A DNA stretch of 64,000 bases, taken from assembly GCF_025426255.1 (NCBI RefSeq), contig NZ_CP104861.1, positions 1,674,001-1,738,000 of the forward strand, in the 5' to 3' direction. The stretch comes from Pseudomonas fragi. Lineage in GTDB: Bacteria > Pseudomonadota > Gammaproteobacteria > Pseudomonadales > Pseudomonadaceae. Positions 31,470 to 41,699 of this stretch are shown in pieces. Made by a program: the position numbers and the translations under genes. The notes under the pieces were generated by a model. The model saw nothing but the letters and a program-made list of their open reading frames with translations, did not search any database and was not told the origin of the DNA. Every line of letters begins with the position of its first letter. Positions within the stretch are counted from its first letter, which is position 1.

Positions 31470-32975
31470 ATGTTCGAATCTGCTGAAATCGGTCATGTAA
31501 TCGATAAAGAAACCTACGACAGAGAAGTTCCCGCCTTACGCGAAGCTTTGCTTGAAGCGCAATACGATCTCCATCAGCAGAAGCGTTCTGCCGTAATCGT
31601 ATTGATCAATGGCATTGAGGGCGCCGGTAAAGGCGAGACGGTAAAACTGCTGAATGAGTGGATGGACCCGCGGCTGATCGAAGTGCGTACTTTCGATAGC
31701 CAGACCGATGAGGAGCTGGCGCACCCGCCTGCATGGCGGTACTGGCGGCAATTGCCGGCCAAGGGCCGCATGGGGGTGCTCTTCGGCAACTGGTACAGCC
31801 AGATGATTCAGGGTCGGGTTCATGGGCGCTTCAAGGATGCCGTGCTCGATCAGGCGATCAATGGTGCGGAGCGTCTGGAGAAGATGCTGTGCAACGAAGG
31901 GGCGGTAATTTTCAAGTTCTGGTTCCACTTGTCCAAGAAACAGATGAAAGCCCGGCTAAAGGCACTCAAGGATGACCCGTTGCATAGCTGGCGTATCAGT
32001 CCATTGGATTGGCAGCAGTCAGAAACTTACGATCGCTTTGTGCGATTTGGCGAGCGTGTGATTCGTCGAACCAGCCGTGACTACGCTCCCTGGAGCATCG
32101 TGGAGGGTGTCGATCCGTACTACCGCAGTCTGACAGTGGGCAAGATCTTGCTCGAAGGTCTGCAAGCCGCGCTGAATGAGCCCAAGACCAAAGTCCGGGC
32201 CACTCATGTCGCGCCGTTGGCTGAAGTCCAGGACGGTTTGAGCCTGCTCGATTGTCTGGATATGACACAGCAGCTGGAAAAAGACGATTACCAGGAGCAG
32301 TTGATTACCGAGCAGGCACGCCTGTCGGGGTTGATGCGCGACAAACGGATGCGCCGCCATGCGTTGGTATCGGTGTTTGAAGGCAATGATGCGGCAGGCA
32401 AGGGCGGTTCGATCAAGCGCGTGGCGGCGGCACTCGACCCGCGTCAGTACAGTATCGTGCCGATTGCTGCACCTTCTGAAGATGAGCGTGCACAGCCTTA
32501 TCTGTGGCGCTTCTGGCGACAGATTCCGGGGCGCGGCAAGTTCACCATTTTTGACCGTTCATGGTACGGGCGGGTGCTGGTTGAGCGGGTTGAAGGCTTT
32601 TGTACTCCGGCTGACTGGATGCGCGCCTACGGTGAAATCAATGACTTCGAGGAACAGTTGCGCGATGCGGGGGTGATTGTCGTCAAGTTCTGGCTGGCGA
32701 TTGATAAAGATGTACAGCTTGAACGCTTTCATGAACGCGAAGAGATTCCGTTCAAACGCTTCAAAATCACCGAAGAAGACTGGCGTAACCGCGAAAAGTG
32801 GGATGTGTATCGCAAGGCGGTGTGCGACATGGTGGACCGTACCAGCACCGAGATTGCACCCTGGACGCTGGTAGAAGCCAATGACAAACGCTGGGCGCGG
32901 GTAAAGGTGTTGCGCACCATCAACGAAGCGCTGGAAGCCGCCTTCGAGAAGAGCGACAAAAAGCACAAGAAGTAA
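31470..32975 (+). CDS. pap: Polyphosphate:AMP phosphotransferase (two-domain PPK2)
   Basis: 501 residues made of two PPK2 domains. The N-terminal one has the P-loop INGIEGAGKGETVKLLNEWM, the C-terminal one FEGNDAAGKGGSIKRVAAAL with lid-like RFWRQIPGRGKFTIFDRSWY. Such tandem class II PPK2 proteins phosphorylate AMP to ADP with polyphosphate. AGGGAG lies 6 bases before ATG 31470. It is followed by a REPIN-like repeat and convergent fumC. Confidence 0.92.
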   Translation: MFESAEIGHVIDKETYDREVPALREALLEAQYDLHQQKRSAVIVLINGIEGAGKGETVKLLNEWMDPRLIEVRTFDSQTDEELAHPPAWRYWRQLPAKGRMGVLFGNWYSQMIQGRVHGRFKDAVLDQAINGAERLEKMLCNEGAVIFKFWFHLSKKQMKARLKALKDDPLHSWRISPLDWQQSETYDRFVRFGERVIRRTSRDYAPWSIVEGVDPYYRSLTVGKILLEGLQAALNEPKTKVRATHVAPLAEVQDGLSLLDCLDMTQQLEKDDYQEQLITEQARLSGLMRDKRMRRHALVSVFEGNDAAGKGGSIKRVAAALDPRQYSIVPIAAPSEDERAQPYLWRFWRQIPGRGKFTIFDRSWYGRVLVERVEGFCTPADWMRAYGEINDFEEQLRDAGVIVVKFWLAIDKDVQLERFHEREEIPFKRFKITEEDWRNREKWDVYRKAVCDMVDRTSTEIAPWTLVEANDKRWARVKVLRTINEALEAAFEKSDKKHKK

Positions 32976-32996
32976 ACAAAGACCTTCTCATCTTGC

Positions 32997-33141
32997 GTAG
33001 CAGCTGCCGAAGGAACGAGGCTGCGTCCGATTGCGAAGCAATCGTAAAACCTGAGTCTGCGGTTTAGCCGATAGAACGCCAGTTTAGGTTTTACGACGGC
33101 TTCGCCGCCGAACGCAGCCTCGTTCCTTCGGCAACTGCTAC
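32997..33141. repeat. REPIN-like inverted repeat between pap and fumC
   Basis: 29-bp arms at 32997-33025 and 33113-33141 are inverted copies with one mismatch (arm starts GTAGCAGCTGCCGAAGG). A nested pair, TCGTAAAACCT (33042-33052) and AGGTTTTACGA (33086-33096), and small hairpins GATTGC/GCAATC and CGGC/GCCG lie inside. The whole can fold into a long cruciform and sits between convergent genes, as REP doublets mobilised by RayT transposases do. It may also act as a bidirectional terminator. Confidence 0.8.
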
Positions 33142-33148
33142 AGTTTTC

Positions 33149-34540
33149 TTAGTGCTTGCCAGGCCCCAGCATGTTCTCCGGGCGTACCCACTGATCAAAT
33201 TCTGCATCGGTCAGATAACCCAGTTCCAATGCGGCTTCGCGCAGGGTCAGACCTTCTGCATAAGCCTTTTTGGCGATCTCGGCAGACTTGTCGTAGCCAA
33301 TGTGCGGGTTGAGTGCAGTCACCAGCATCAGGCCGCGCTCCAGGTGCTCGGCCATTTTTTCGGCGTCAACCTCAAGGCCGGTCACGCAGTGTTTTTGGAA
33401 GTTGCTGCAACCGTCGCCCAGCAACTTGATCGACTGCAACAGGTTATGAATGATCACCGGTTTGTAGACGTTCAGTTGCAAGTGGCCCTGGCTTGCGGCA
33501 AAGCCGATGGCGACATCATTGCCCATTACCTGGCAGGCCAGCATCGACAGCGCTTCGCATTGGGTCGGGTTGACCTTGCCTGGCATGATCGAGCTGCCCG
33601 GCTCATTGGCTGGCAGTTTGATTTCGGCCAACCCGGCACGTGGGCCAGAGCCCAGCAGGCGGAAGTCATTGGCCAGTTTCATCAAGGTAACGGCCAGGGT
33701 TTTGAGTGCACCCGAGAGGGTGGTCAATGGTTCGTGACCTGACAGCGCAGCAAATTTGTTCGGCGCCGTGACAAATGGCAAGCCCGACAATGCCGCGATT
33801 TCAGCCGCTATCGCTTCTGCGAAACCGTGGGGCGCGTTGAGCCCGGTCCCTACGGCCGTGCCGCCCTGGGCCAGTTCGCATACCGCCGGTATGGCCGAGC
33901 GTATGGCTTGCTCGGCGTAATCGAGTTGCGCGATATAGGCCGACAGTTCCTGGCCAAATGTGATCGGAGTCGCGTCCATCATGTGGGTGCGGCCGGTCTT
34001 GACCAGTTTCATGTGCTGGGCCGACAGCTCTGCCAATCCGCCAGCCAACTCACTAATTGCTGGCAGCAAGTGTTCATGCACCGCTTTGGCGGCGGCGATA
34101 TGCATGGCGGTCGGGAAACAGTCGTTGGAGCTTTGTGAACGGTTGACGTGGTCGTTTGGGTGGACGGGCGATTTGCCGCCACGACCTTTGCCTGCCAGTT
34201 CGTTGGCGCGCCCGGCGATAACTTCGTTAGCGTTCATGTTGCTTTGCGTGCCACTGCCGGTCTGCCATACCACCAGCGGAAATTGATCGTCGTACTGCCC
34301 ATCAAGCACCTCATCGGCGGCCTGCTCGATCAGGCGGGCAATATCAGCGGGCAGGTCACCATTGCGGTTGTTGACCCGGGCAGCAGCTTTTTTGATCAGT
34401 ACCAGAGCGTGCAACACGGCCAACGGCATCTTTTCATTGCCGATGGCGAAGTTGATCAACGATCGTTGGGTTTGCGCCCCCCAATAGGCCTCGTCGGCCA
34501 CGCTGACTTCACCCAGGCTGTCGGTTTCGATACGGCTCAT
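33149..34540 (-). CDS. fumC: Class II fumarate hydratase
   Basis: 463 residues, full length. The superfamily signature [17 protein letters not shown] is present, with active-site [10 protein letters not shown] and [18 protein letters not shown]. It hydrates fumarate to malate in the TCA cycle without an iron-sulphur cluster, so it works under iron limitation or oxidative stress. The neighbouring DUF2059-bolA-trhO block is divergent, matching the surroundings of the fumC2 copy in P. aeruginosa as I recall it. AGGAGAAAG precedes ATG 34540. Confidence 0.97.
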   Translation of the reverse strand: MSRIETDSLGEVSVADEAYWGAQTQRSLINFAIGNEKMPLAVLHALVLIKKAAARVNNRNGDLPADIARLIEQAADEVLDGQYDDQFPLVVWQTGSGTQSNMNANEVIAGRANELAGKGRGGKSPVHPNDHVNRSQSSNDCFPTAMHIAAAKAVHEHLLPAISELAGGLAELSAQHMKLVKTGRTHMMDATPITFGQELSAYIAQLDYAEQAIRSAIPAVCELAQGGTAVGTGLNAPHGFAEAIAAEIAALSGLPFVTAPNKFAALSGHEPLTTLSGALKTLAVTLMKLANDFRLLGSGPRAGLAEIKLPANEPGSSIMPGKVNPTQCEALSMLACQVMGNDVAIGFAASQGHLQLNVYKPVIIHNLLQSIKLLGDGCSNFQKHCVTGLEVDAEKMAEHLERGLMLVTALNPHIGYDKSAEIAKKAYAEGLTLREAALELGYLTDAEFDQWVRPENMLGPGKH

Positions 34541-34732
34541 CGGCTCTTTCTCCTAAAGGTCTGACCAGACAGCTTAGGCGCTGGTTTGCGTCCGGGGTTC
34601 AATCTGGTGTTTTTAATGCTTTTGGTCAGATGATGAGAACGTCTATCAGACTCGGGGTTGAGTGACAGACTTTAATAGGCGCAGAATGGCCGCCCTTGGG
34701 GTTCAACCTCGCTTGCTAGAAAAGGAAACTCG

Positions 34733-35248
34733 ATGACCCGTCTTCGCGCCATCTGTACAGCGGTTGCTCTGGTTTGCGCCAGCGGCCAGGTTTTCGCCGA
34801 TACCGCCAGTCACGCTGCCAGTGCTGAAACGTTCCTCAAACTGGCTCATGCCGACAAGCTGGGTACCCCGGTTTACATGCAAGTACAGCAGATGTTTGCC
34901 CAGCGTTTTGAGCAAACCAAAGCGCCAGCCTCCAAGAAAGCCCTGCTGGAAACCTACCAGGCCAAGGCCAACACTGCTCTGGACCAAGCCATTGGCTGGG
35001 ACAAGCTGAAGCCTGATATGGTCAAGCTGTACACCACCAACTTCAGCGAATCCGAACTCAAGGATCTGGTAGCGTTTTACCAGTCGCCACTGGGCAAGAA
35101 AGTCCTGGAAAAAATGCCGCAGCTGACTCAGCAATCGGCGCAAATGACCCAGGCCAAGCTGGAAAGCGCAGTGCCGGTGGTCAACAAGCTGCTGGAAGAC
35201 ATGACTACCGAGCTGGAGCCAAAAGCGGCCCCGGCCAAGAAGAAGTAA
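34733..35248 (+). CDS. DUF2059 periplasmic protein
   Basis: 171 residues with a clear signal peptide (MTRLRAICTAVALVCASGQV, cleavage after VFA). The DUF2059 core includes LKPDMVKLYTTNFSESELKD and LVAFYQSPLGKKVLEKMPQL. Function in this family is unknown; the protein is predicted periplasmic. It ends in a Lys/Ala/Pro-rich tail. bolA follows after 11 bp, so they form one transcription unit. AAGGAA stands 6 bases before ATG 34733. Confidence 0.85.
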   Translation: MTRLRAICTAVALVCASGQVFADTASHAASAETFLKLAHADKLGTPVYMQVQQMFAQRFEQTKAPASKKALLETYQAKANTALDQAIGWDKLKPDMVKLYTTNFSESELKDLVAFYQSPLGKKVLEKMPQLTQQSAQMTQAKLESAVPVVNKLLEDMTTELEPKAAPAKKK

Positions 35249-35259
35249 GCGGAGCCTGA

Positions 35260-35556
35260 ATGAGCATGCAACACCGTATTGAATCGGCGCTTGGCGCATT
35301 GCAACCCGAGCACTTGAGCGTGTTGGACGAAAGCCATATGCACAGTCGCGGGTTACAGACCCACTTCAAGGCAGTGGTGGTCAGCGAGCAATTTGCCGGG
35401 CTCAACAGCGTCAAGCGTCACCAGAAGGTTTACGCCACTTTGGGTGATCTGATGGGCGAGTTCCATGCGCTGGCTTTGCACACGTATACGCCTGATGAAT
35501 GGGCAAAAATCGGCACGGCCCCGGCTTCGCCGACCTGTGCCGGCGGTGGGCACTAA
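35260..35556 (+). CDS. bolA: BolA-family protein
   Basis: 98 residues. The BolA fold is seen in RIESALGALQPEHLSVLDES, HFKAVVVSEQFAGLNSVKRH (the conserved H-x-R/K region) and HALALHTYTPDEW. BolA proteins bind monothiol glutaredoxins with an Fe-S cluster and affect cell shape and stress responses. Lies 11 bp after the DUF2059 gene and is followed by a strong terminator. Confidence 0.92.
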   Translation: MSMQHRIESALGALQPEHLSVLDESHMHSRGLQTHFKAVVVSEQFAGLNSVKRHQKVYATLGDLMGEFHALALHTYTPDEWAKIGTAPASPTCAGGGH

Positions 35557-35581
35557 GTCGTCTTTTTGCTAGAATCCGCAG

Positions 35582-35610
35582 CGCGCCGCATAGTCGGCGC
35601 GTTTTTTTTT
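35582..35610 (+). terminator. Terminator after bolA
   Basis: Perfect 7-bp stem CGCGCCG/CGGCGCG with a six-base loop and nine T residues. It separates bolA from trhO. Confidence 0.9.
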
Positions 35611-35655
35611 GCATCCGGTTCACCCTTTACGAGGGTAGCCACCTGGAGAAACACG

Positions 35656-36594
35656 ATGACTGCGCCTGTTGTTGTAGCTGCACTGTACAAATTCGTCACC
35701 CTTGAAGATTACGTAGCCCTGCGTGAGCCGTTGCTCGCGGCAATGGTCGATAACGGCATCAAAGGCACGTTGCTGATTGCCGAAGAGGGGATTAACGGCA
35801 CGGTTTCCGGTAGCCGTGAAGGCATTGACGGGCTGATGGCCTGGCTCAAGACCGATCCACGCATGGTTGATATCGACCATAAAGAATCCTACTGCGATGA
35901 CCAGCCGTTCTATCGGACCAAGGTCAAGCTCAAGAAAGAAATCGTTACCCTTGGCGTAGAAGGCGTAGACCCGAACAAGAAAGTCGGAACCTATGTCGAC
36001 CCCGAGAACTGGAATGCGCTGATCAGCGATCCGGAGGTGTTGTTGATCGACACCCGTAACGACTATGAAGTATCGATCGGCACGTTTGAGGGCGCTATTG
36101 ACCCGAAAACAACCAGCTTCCGCGAATTTCCTGACTACATCAAAGCCAATTTCGACCCGGCCAAGCACAAGAAAGTCGCAATGTTCTGCACCGGCGGTAT
36201 TCGCTGTGAAAAGGCTTCGAGCTATATGCTCAGCCAGGGTTTTGACGAGGTTTACCACCTCAAGGGCGGCATCCTGAAGTACCTCGAGGAGGTGCCGCAG
36301 GAAGAAACCAAGTGGCAGGGCGACTGCTTTGTATTCGATAACCGGGTTACCGTACGCCACGATCTGACTGCCGGTGAGTACGACCAGTGCCATGCGTGCC
36401 GCACCCCGATCAGCATCGCGGACCGCGAGTCGGAACACTATCAGGCCGGTATCAGCTGTCCGCATTGCTGGGACACCTTGAGCGAAAAAACCCGTCGCAG
36501 CGCCATTGATCGTCAAAAGCAGATCGATCTGGCCAAGGCGCGTAACCAGCCGCACCCGATTGGCCACAACTACCGTAAACCTGCCGAGGTTTGA
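35656..36594 (+). CDS. trhO: tRNA uridine(34) hydroxylase, rhodanese family
   Basis: 312 residues from ATG 35656 ([20 protein letters not shown]). The N-terminal acylphosphatase-like domain, rhodanese domain with catalytic loop [14 protein letters not shown], and C-terminal Cys-rich region ([20 protein letters not shown]) match TrhO/YceA. It hydroxylates U34 to ho5U in tRNAs using oxygen, a route to cmo5U/mo5U. An upstream-extended reading crosses the bolA terminator, so the internal ATG with CTGGAGA is preferred. Confidence 0.92.
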   Translation: MTAPVVVAALYKFVTLEDYVALREPLLAAMVDNGIKGTLLIAEEGINGTVSGSREGIDGLMAWLKTDPRMVDIDHKESYCDDQPFYRTKVKLKKEIVTLGVEGVDPNKKVGTYVDPENWNALISDPEVLLIDTRNDYEVSIGTFEGAIDPKTTSFREFPDYIKANFDPAKHKKVAMFCTGGIRCEKASSYMLSQGFDEVYHLKGGILKYLEEVPQEETKWQGDCFVFDNRVTVRHDLTAGEYDQCHACRTPISIADRESEHYQAGISCPHCWDTLSEKTRRSAIDRQKQIDLAKARNQPHPIGHNYRKPAEV

Positions 36595-36595
36595 G

Positions 36596-37231
36596 ATGAG
36601 TGCACGTCTGCTCTATGTGATGGATCCGATGTGCTCATGGTGCTGGGGTTTCTCGCCCATCGCCGAGGCGCTGGTTGAGCAGGCGCAGGCCGCAGGCGTT
36701 GAGTTGCATCTGGTGGTGGGCGGTTTGCGCACCGGCAGTGGCTCGGCGCTTGAGCCTGCTACCCGGCGCTATATCCTCGAACACTGGCAGGCAGTTACAG
36801 AAGCCACCGGGCAGCCATTCAAGTTCGACGGCGCCTTGCCTGACGGTTTTGTCTATGACACCGAGCCCGCCTGTCGGGCCGTGGTGGCGGCTCGCAGCTT
36901 GGCCCCCGATTGCGCCTGGAAGCTGGTGAAGCTGATTCAACAGGCTTTCTATGAGCAGGGGCGTGATGTCACCCAAGCCAGTGTGCTGGTTGAACTGGCT
37001 GAGACAGCAGGGTTACCGCGTATCGAGTTTTCTGCCGTGTTTGACACGGCGCAGCAGCATGCAGCGACCGCCGCCGACTTTACCTGGGTGCAAGACCTGG
37101 GGATTGCCGGGTTTCCGACCTTGCTCGCCGAGCGCAATGGTCAACTGGCGTTGCTGACTAATGGCTATCAGCCGCTTGAGCCGTTATCTGACCTGCTCGC
37201 TCGCTGGCTAGAACGCGCCACGCGTGTTTGA
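36596..37231 (+). CDS. DsbA-family (FrnE-like) thioredoxin-fold protein
   Basis: 211 residues from ATG 36596, overlapping the region of the trhO stop (TGAGATG). The active site CSWC lies at the start (YVMDPMCSWCWGFSPIAEAL), with the cis-Pro motif IAGFPTL near the end. There is no signal peptide, so it is cytoplasmic, as expected of FrnE/2-hydroxychromene isomerase-like members. Substrate unknown. Its stop overlaps the GTG start of the ABC exporter gene. Confidence 0.88.
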   Translation: MSARLLYVMDPMCSWCWGFSPIAEALVEQAQAAGVELHLVVGGLRTGSGSALEPATRRYILEHWQAVTEATGQPFKFDGALPDGFVYDTEPACRAVVAARSLAPDCAWKLVKLIQQAFYEQGRDVTQASVLVELAETAGLPRIEFSAVFDTAQQHAATAADFTWVQDLGIAGFPTLLAERNGQLALLTNGYQPLEPLSDLLARWLERATRV

Positions 37232-39038
37232 TCCTGCTGCTGTGCCGCCCGGCCCCAAGGCGGACCGTCTGACGTGGGCCGAGATACGTCGCCTGGCCCT
37301 GCGTCATAAAAAAGCCCTGTGGATTGCCAACGGCGTGGCCGTGCTGGCTACGCTGTGCAGTGTCCCTATTCCCCTGCTCCTGCCCTTGCTGGTGGACGAA
37401 GTGTTGCTGGGCAACGGTGATGCCGCGCTGAAAATCATGAATCACTGGCTACCGGCTGCCTGGCAAAGTGCAGCGGGCTACATTGGCCTGATGTTGGTGA
37501 TTACCTTGATGCTGCGTTGCGGGGCGCTGTTGTTTAACGTGCTGCAAGCTCGGCTGTTCTCGCGGTTGGCCAAGGACATTGTGTTTCGCATCCGCTTGCG
37601 CTTGATTGAGCGCTTGAAGCGAATTTCGCTGGCCGAGTATGAAAACCTTGGCAGCGGCACCGTGACCACGCATCTGGTCACCGATCTCGAAACGCTGGAC
37701 AAGTTTGTCGGTGAAACCCTGAGCCGGTTTTTGGTGGCGATGCTGACACTGGTGGGGACTTCGGCGATTTTGCTGTGGATGCACTGGCAGTTGGCACTGT
37801 TGATCTTGCTGTTTAACCCGCTGGTGATCTACGCCACGGTGCAACTGGGCAAGCGGGTCAAACACCTTAAAAAACTCGAAAACGATAGCACTGCGCGTTT
37901 TACCCAAGCCCTGACCGAGACCCTGGACGCGATTCAGGAAGTTCGTGCAGGTAATCGCCAGGGTTTTTTCCTTGGTCGTTTGGGGCTGCGGGCGCGAGAA
38001 GTTCGAGACTTTGCTGTGGCCTCGCAATGGAAGACCGATGCATCAAATCGTGCCAGCGGTTTGTTGTTCCAGTTCGGTATCGATATTTTTCGCGCTGCGG
38101 CGATGCTGACAGTGCTGTTTTCGGACCTGTCGATTGGCCAAATGCTCGCGGTGTTCAGTTACCTGTGGTTCATGATTGGACCGGTCGAGCAGTTGCTTAA
38201 TTTGCAATATGCCTTCTATGCCGCCGATGGTGCCGTGACCCGGATCAACCAACTATTGGCGCGAAGCGACGAGCCGCAATATCCCGGTGGAGCCAATCCG
38301 TTTGTCGGGAACCAGACAGTCGGTATTGAAGTGCGTGACCTGAGCTTCAGTTATGGTGAGGAAAAGGTCCTGGATCATTTGAACCTGACCATTGCGCCGG
38401 GGGAAAAAGTGGCCATTGTGGGCACCAGTGGCGGCGGTAAAAGCACGCTGGTGCAACTTCTGCTGGGGTTGTATACGCCCCAGTCGGGAAGCATCCGCTT
38501 TGCCGGCGCGAGCCAGCCCGAGATTGGCCTGCAAACCATACGCGAGCATGTTGCGGTGGTGCTGCAGCACCCGGCGCTGTTCAACGATACCGTGCGCGCT
38601 AACTTGACCATGGGCCGTGAGCGGACCGATGAAGCGTGCTGGCATGCTCTGGAAATCGCACAGCTGGATGGCACCATTCGTGCGCTGGCGCAGGGCCTGG
38701 ACAGTATTGTCGGACGTTCAGGTGTGCGTTTGTCGGGTGGCCAGCGTCAGCGCCTGGCAATTGCGCGGATGGTACTGGCCGAACCCAAGGTAGTGATCCT
38801 CGACGAGGCCACCAGTGCCCTGGATGCAGCCACCGAATACAACCTGCATCACGCTTTGGGAAAATTTTTGAGCGGGCGTACAACTTTAATCATTGCCCAC
38901 CGCTTGTCTGCGGTAAAACAGGCAGACAGAGTGTTGGTGTTTGATGGCGGGCGTATTGCCGAAGAGGGTGATCACCAGCAGTTGATTGCAGACGGCGGGC
39001 TTTACGCCAAACTCTACGGGCACCTTCAGCAAACTTGA
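37224..39038 (+). CDS. ABC transporter, fused permease-ATPase (exporter type)
   Basis: 604 residues from GTG 37224. Six membrane helices cover residues about 30-310 (e.g. ALWIANGVAVLATLCSVPIP, LVGTSAILLWMHWQLALLIL). The ATPase domain has Walker A GTSGGGKST, signature LSGGQRQRLAIARM, Walker B VVILDEATSALD and the switch IIAHRLSAVKQ. A half-transporter that should homodimerise; lipids or drugs are typical substrates but nothing indicates which. Translational overlap with the DsbA-like gene suggests co-expression. Confidence 0.9.
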   Translation: MFDPAAVPPGPKADRLTWAEIRRLALRHKKALWIANGVAVLATLCSVPIPLLLPLLVDEVLLGNGDAALKIMNHWLPAAWQSAAGYIGLMLVITLMLRCGALLFNVLQARLFSRLAKDIVFRIRLRLIERLKRISLAEYENLGSGTVTTHLVTDLETLDKFVGETLSRFLVAMLTLVGTSAILLWMHWQLALLILLFNPLVIYATVQLGKRVKHLKKLENDSTARFTQALTETLDAIQEVRAGNRQGFFLGRLGLRAREVRDFAVASQWKTDASNRASGLLFQFGIDIFRAAAMLTVLFSDLSIGQMLAVFSYLWFMIGPVEQLLNLQYAFYAADGAVTRINQLLARSDEPQYPGGANPFVGNQTVGIEVRDLSFSYGEEKVLDHLNLTIAPGEKVAIVGTSGGGKSTLVQLLLGLYTPQSGSIRFAGASQPEIGLQTIREHVAVVLQHPALFNDTVRANLTMGRERTDEACWHALEIAQLDGTIRALAQGLDSIVGRSGVRLSGGQRQRLAIARMVLAEPKVVILDEATSALDAATEYNLHHALGKFLSGRTTLIIAHRLSAVKQADRVLVFDGGRIAEEGDHQQLIADGGLYAKLYGHLQQT

Positions 39039-39193
39039 TGGGTTTGTATTAAGTGAGGTGAATTGCTCGGGCGAAGGCTTTTTGACGATGTTGAGCATGT
39101 GTGGTTGCTCAAGCCGTCGAAAATTGGCCTAGGCTGAGCTGTAGTGAGATTTTCTCTCTGGTTTTCATCTGACGCCATGAAGCAAGGAAACTC

Positions 39194-41653
39194 ATGAAAT
39201 CAAAACACCCCCACGGGACACCACGCTTGTTGGGTATTGTTTGGCCCTTTATTGCAGTCGTGCTTTTCCAGGCGTTATTGGGGTGCGTGAGTCTGTATAT
39301 GCTCTCGGCAGTAAGAAGTTATGTCGGGGGCGAAAGTTTGTGGTCCAAGGCCCAAAAAGACGCTATCTACTTCCTCTATGTGTATTCCGATACGCATGAT
39401 CCAGCTTATTTCGATAAATATCAGCAGGCTAGAAGCATCCCTCAGGGCGATCACAAGTTGCGTCTGGCGATGGATCAGTCCCCCTCTGATGAGGTAGCTG
39501 CTCGCGAAGGTATTTTGCAAGGCGGCAACAGCCCGGAAGATGCCGACAGCATTATTTGGTTTTATCGCTACTTTCGTCACGTAAGTTATATGGAAACGGC
39601 CATTGAGAAGTGGTCCGTGGGCGATGCTTACCTGGTTCAGCTCGATAATCTGGCTCAAGAGATGCACCGTACACTGCTTGGCGGTCACGTCACTGATGCG
39701 GACTCAAAACGCTGGGCGGACGGTATTTTTGCCATCAATGAAGGTATTGCGCCTGCAGCCAAGGCCTTCAGTGATGCCCTGGGAGAAGGCTCACGCTTTG
39801 TTTGGCGGTTACTGGTTGTTATCAACCTGGTCACGGCGCTGGGGCTGATTCTTCTGGTGCTCAAGCGTACTCATAAAGTTCTGGCCCAGAGTCGTGCATT
39901 TGCCCAAGCCTTGCAGTTGGAAAAAGAACGGGCACAAATCACTCTTGCGTCTATTGGCGACGGCGTTATAACGACCGACGAGAAGGGCGCGATTGCTTAC
40001 ATGAACCCGGCGGCCGAGCAACTGACTCAATGGAAGTCCGAGCAGGCCCACGGCGTTACTCTGGCGGCGTTGTTCAAGTTGCTCGACGACAATGACCAGG
40101 ATGATGGCTTCAAACTGATTGATCGGCTTCTCAGTGGCCAATTGGGTAATAGCCGCGATCACTCACGACAGATCCAGCGCATGGATGGCAGTACGGTTGC
40201 TGTCACGTTGGTGGGCGCGCCGATTGTCCATGCTGGAGAGGTGAGTGGGGCGGTGTTGGTGCTGCATGACATGACCCAAGAGCGCCGGTACATTGCCAAT
40301 CTGTCCTGGCAGGCGACCCATGATGCACTGACGGGCCTGGCCAATCGTCGCGAATTTGAATATCGCCTGGAGACAGTGCTGAAGAACCTGGGGCGACAAC
40401 AGGGTCGGCATGCATTGATGTTCCTCGATCTGGATCAGTTCAAACTGGTGAATGACACTTGCGGTCACGCGGCGGGTGATGAGCTGTTGCGCCATGTTTG
40501 TGTGCTGCTGCGAACCGGGTTGCGCGAAGGCGATACGTTAGCTCGCCTGGGAGGCGATGAGTTCGGAATCCTGCTGGAAAACTGCCCGGTGGATATGGCC
40601 GAGAGAATCGCCGGAGGCCTGCGTCAGGCGGTGCAAAACCTGCATTTCGCCTGGAAAGGGCGGCCGTTCATGAGCACCATCAGTATTGGTCTTGTACATA
40701 TCCATCAAACCCCGGTAACCCTTGAGTCGCTGATGCGTGCAGCGGACATGGCCTGCTATATGGCCAAGGAAAAGGGGCGCAACCGGGTGCAGGTCTATCA
40801 TCTGGATGACACGGAACTGTCATTGAGATTTGGTGAAATGGCTTGGGTGCAGCGTCTGCATGTAGCGCTGGAAGAAAACCGTTTTTGTCTCTACTCGCAG
40901 GAAATCACCCCCTTGGGGGCTGAGCCGGAGGGGGGCGGGCACATCGAAATTCTGTTGCGGTTGCAGGATGAGAGCGGGCGAATGGTTTATCCAGACAGCT
41001 TTATTCCGGCTGCTGAGCGGTATGGGTTGATGAGTTCGATAGACCGCTGGGTGGTCGAAAACGTGTTCAAAATCATTTCTGAGTGTACGGCCCAGGTAGG
41101 GGCGCAGCCGATGGCCATGTGTGCCATCAACTTGTCAGGATCGACCATTGGTGATGATGATTTCCTGGAATTTTTGCATGAGCAGTTCAAGTGTTATGGC
41201 GTCTCGCCCAAACTGATCTGCTTTGAAATTACCGAAACCAGCGCGATCGCTAACCTGGGCAGTGCTATTCGGTTTATCAATGATCTCAAGTCATTGGGTT
41301 GTATGTTCTCTTTGGATGACTTTTGTGCCGGCATGTCTTCGTTTGCATACTTAAAACATCTTCCTGTCGATTTTTTGAAGATTGATGGGAGCTTCGTCAA
41401 GGATATGCTGGACGACCCGATCAATCGGGCTATGGTTGAAGTTATTAATCATATTGGCCATGTGATGGGAAAACGCACAATTGCCGAGTTTGTGGAAACG
41501 ATACAAATTGAACAGGCATTGATCGAGATCGGGGTTGATTATGCGCAAGGCTATATAGTTCAACGCCCACAGCCGTTTACCTTTGATAGTTTGTTGCACC
41601 GGCCCAAACGGTCCAGAGCCTTGACGTTGAGGTCGCCGGGTAATCTGCGTTGA
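39194..41653 (+). CDS. rbdA: PAS-GGDEF-EAL c-di-GMP protein, RbdA-like
   Basis: 819 residues. One membrane helix near residue 15-35 and another near 205-225 enclose a periplasmic sensor domain. A PAS domain (ITLASIGDGVITTDEKGAIA), a GGDEF domain with intact RLGGDEFGIL and an EAL domain follow. The EAL signature is EILLRL, with catalytic-site parts FEITETSAIANL and loop LDDFCAGMSSFAYLKHLP followed by FLKIDGSFV. Architecture, length and position after the ABC transporter match RbdA of P. aeruginosa, a phosphodiesterase promoting biofilm dispersal in which GGDEF binds GTP allosterically. The Cys in the DDFC loop replaces the more common Gly. Confidence 0.82.
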   Translation: MKSKHPHGTPRLLGIVWPFIAVVLFQALLGCVSLYMLSAVRSYVGGESLWSKAQKDAIYFLYVYSDTHDPAYFDKYQQARSIPQGDHKLRLAMDQSPSDEVAAREGILQGGNSPEDADSIIWFYRYFRHVSYMETAIEKWSVGDAYLVQLDNLAQEMHRTLLGGHVTDADSKRWADGIFAINEGIAPAAKAFSDALGEGSRFVWRLLVVINLVTALGLILLVLKRTHKVLAQSRAFAQALQLEKERAQITLASIGDGVITTDEKGAIAYMNPAAEQLTQWKSEQAHGVTLAALFKLLDDNDQDDGFKLIDRLLSGQLGNSRDHSRQIQRMDGSTVAVTLVGAPIVHAGEVSGAVLVLHDMTQERRYIANLSWQATHDALTGLANRREFEYRLETVLKNLGRQQGRHALMFLDLDQFKLVNDTCGHAAGDELLRHVCVLLRTGLREGDTLARLGGDEFGILLENCPVDMAERIAGGLRQAVQNLHFAWKGRPFMSTISIGLVHIHQTPVTLESLMRAADMACYMAKEKGRNRVQVYHLDDTELSLRFGEMAWVQRLHVALEENRFCLYSQEITPLGAEPEGGGHIEILLRLQDESGRMVYPDSFIPAAERYGLMSSIDRWVVENVFKIISECTAQVGAQPMAMCAINLSGSTIGDDDFLEFLHEQFKCYGVSPKLICFEITETSAIANLGSAIRFINDLKSLGCMFSLDDFCAGMSSFAYLKHLPVDFLKIDGSFVKDMLDDPINRAMVEVINHIGHVMGKRTIAEFVETIQIEQALIEIGVDYAQGYIVQRPQPFTFDSLLHRPKRSRALTLRSPGNLR

Positions 41654-41699
41654 CAGGTTACATATTCTTTAAAGTCATCTCTCGAAAAGGACTTGGATT

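Noticed and set aside
32997..33141. CRISPR-like repeat
   Set aside because: Two inverted arms only, no direct repeats or spacers.
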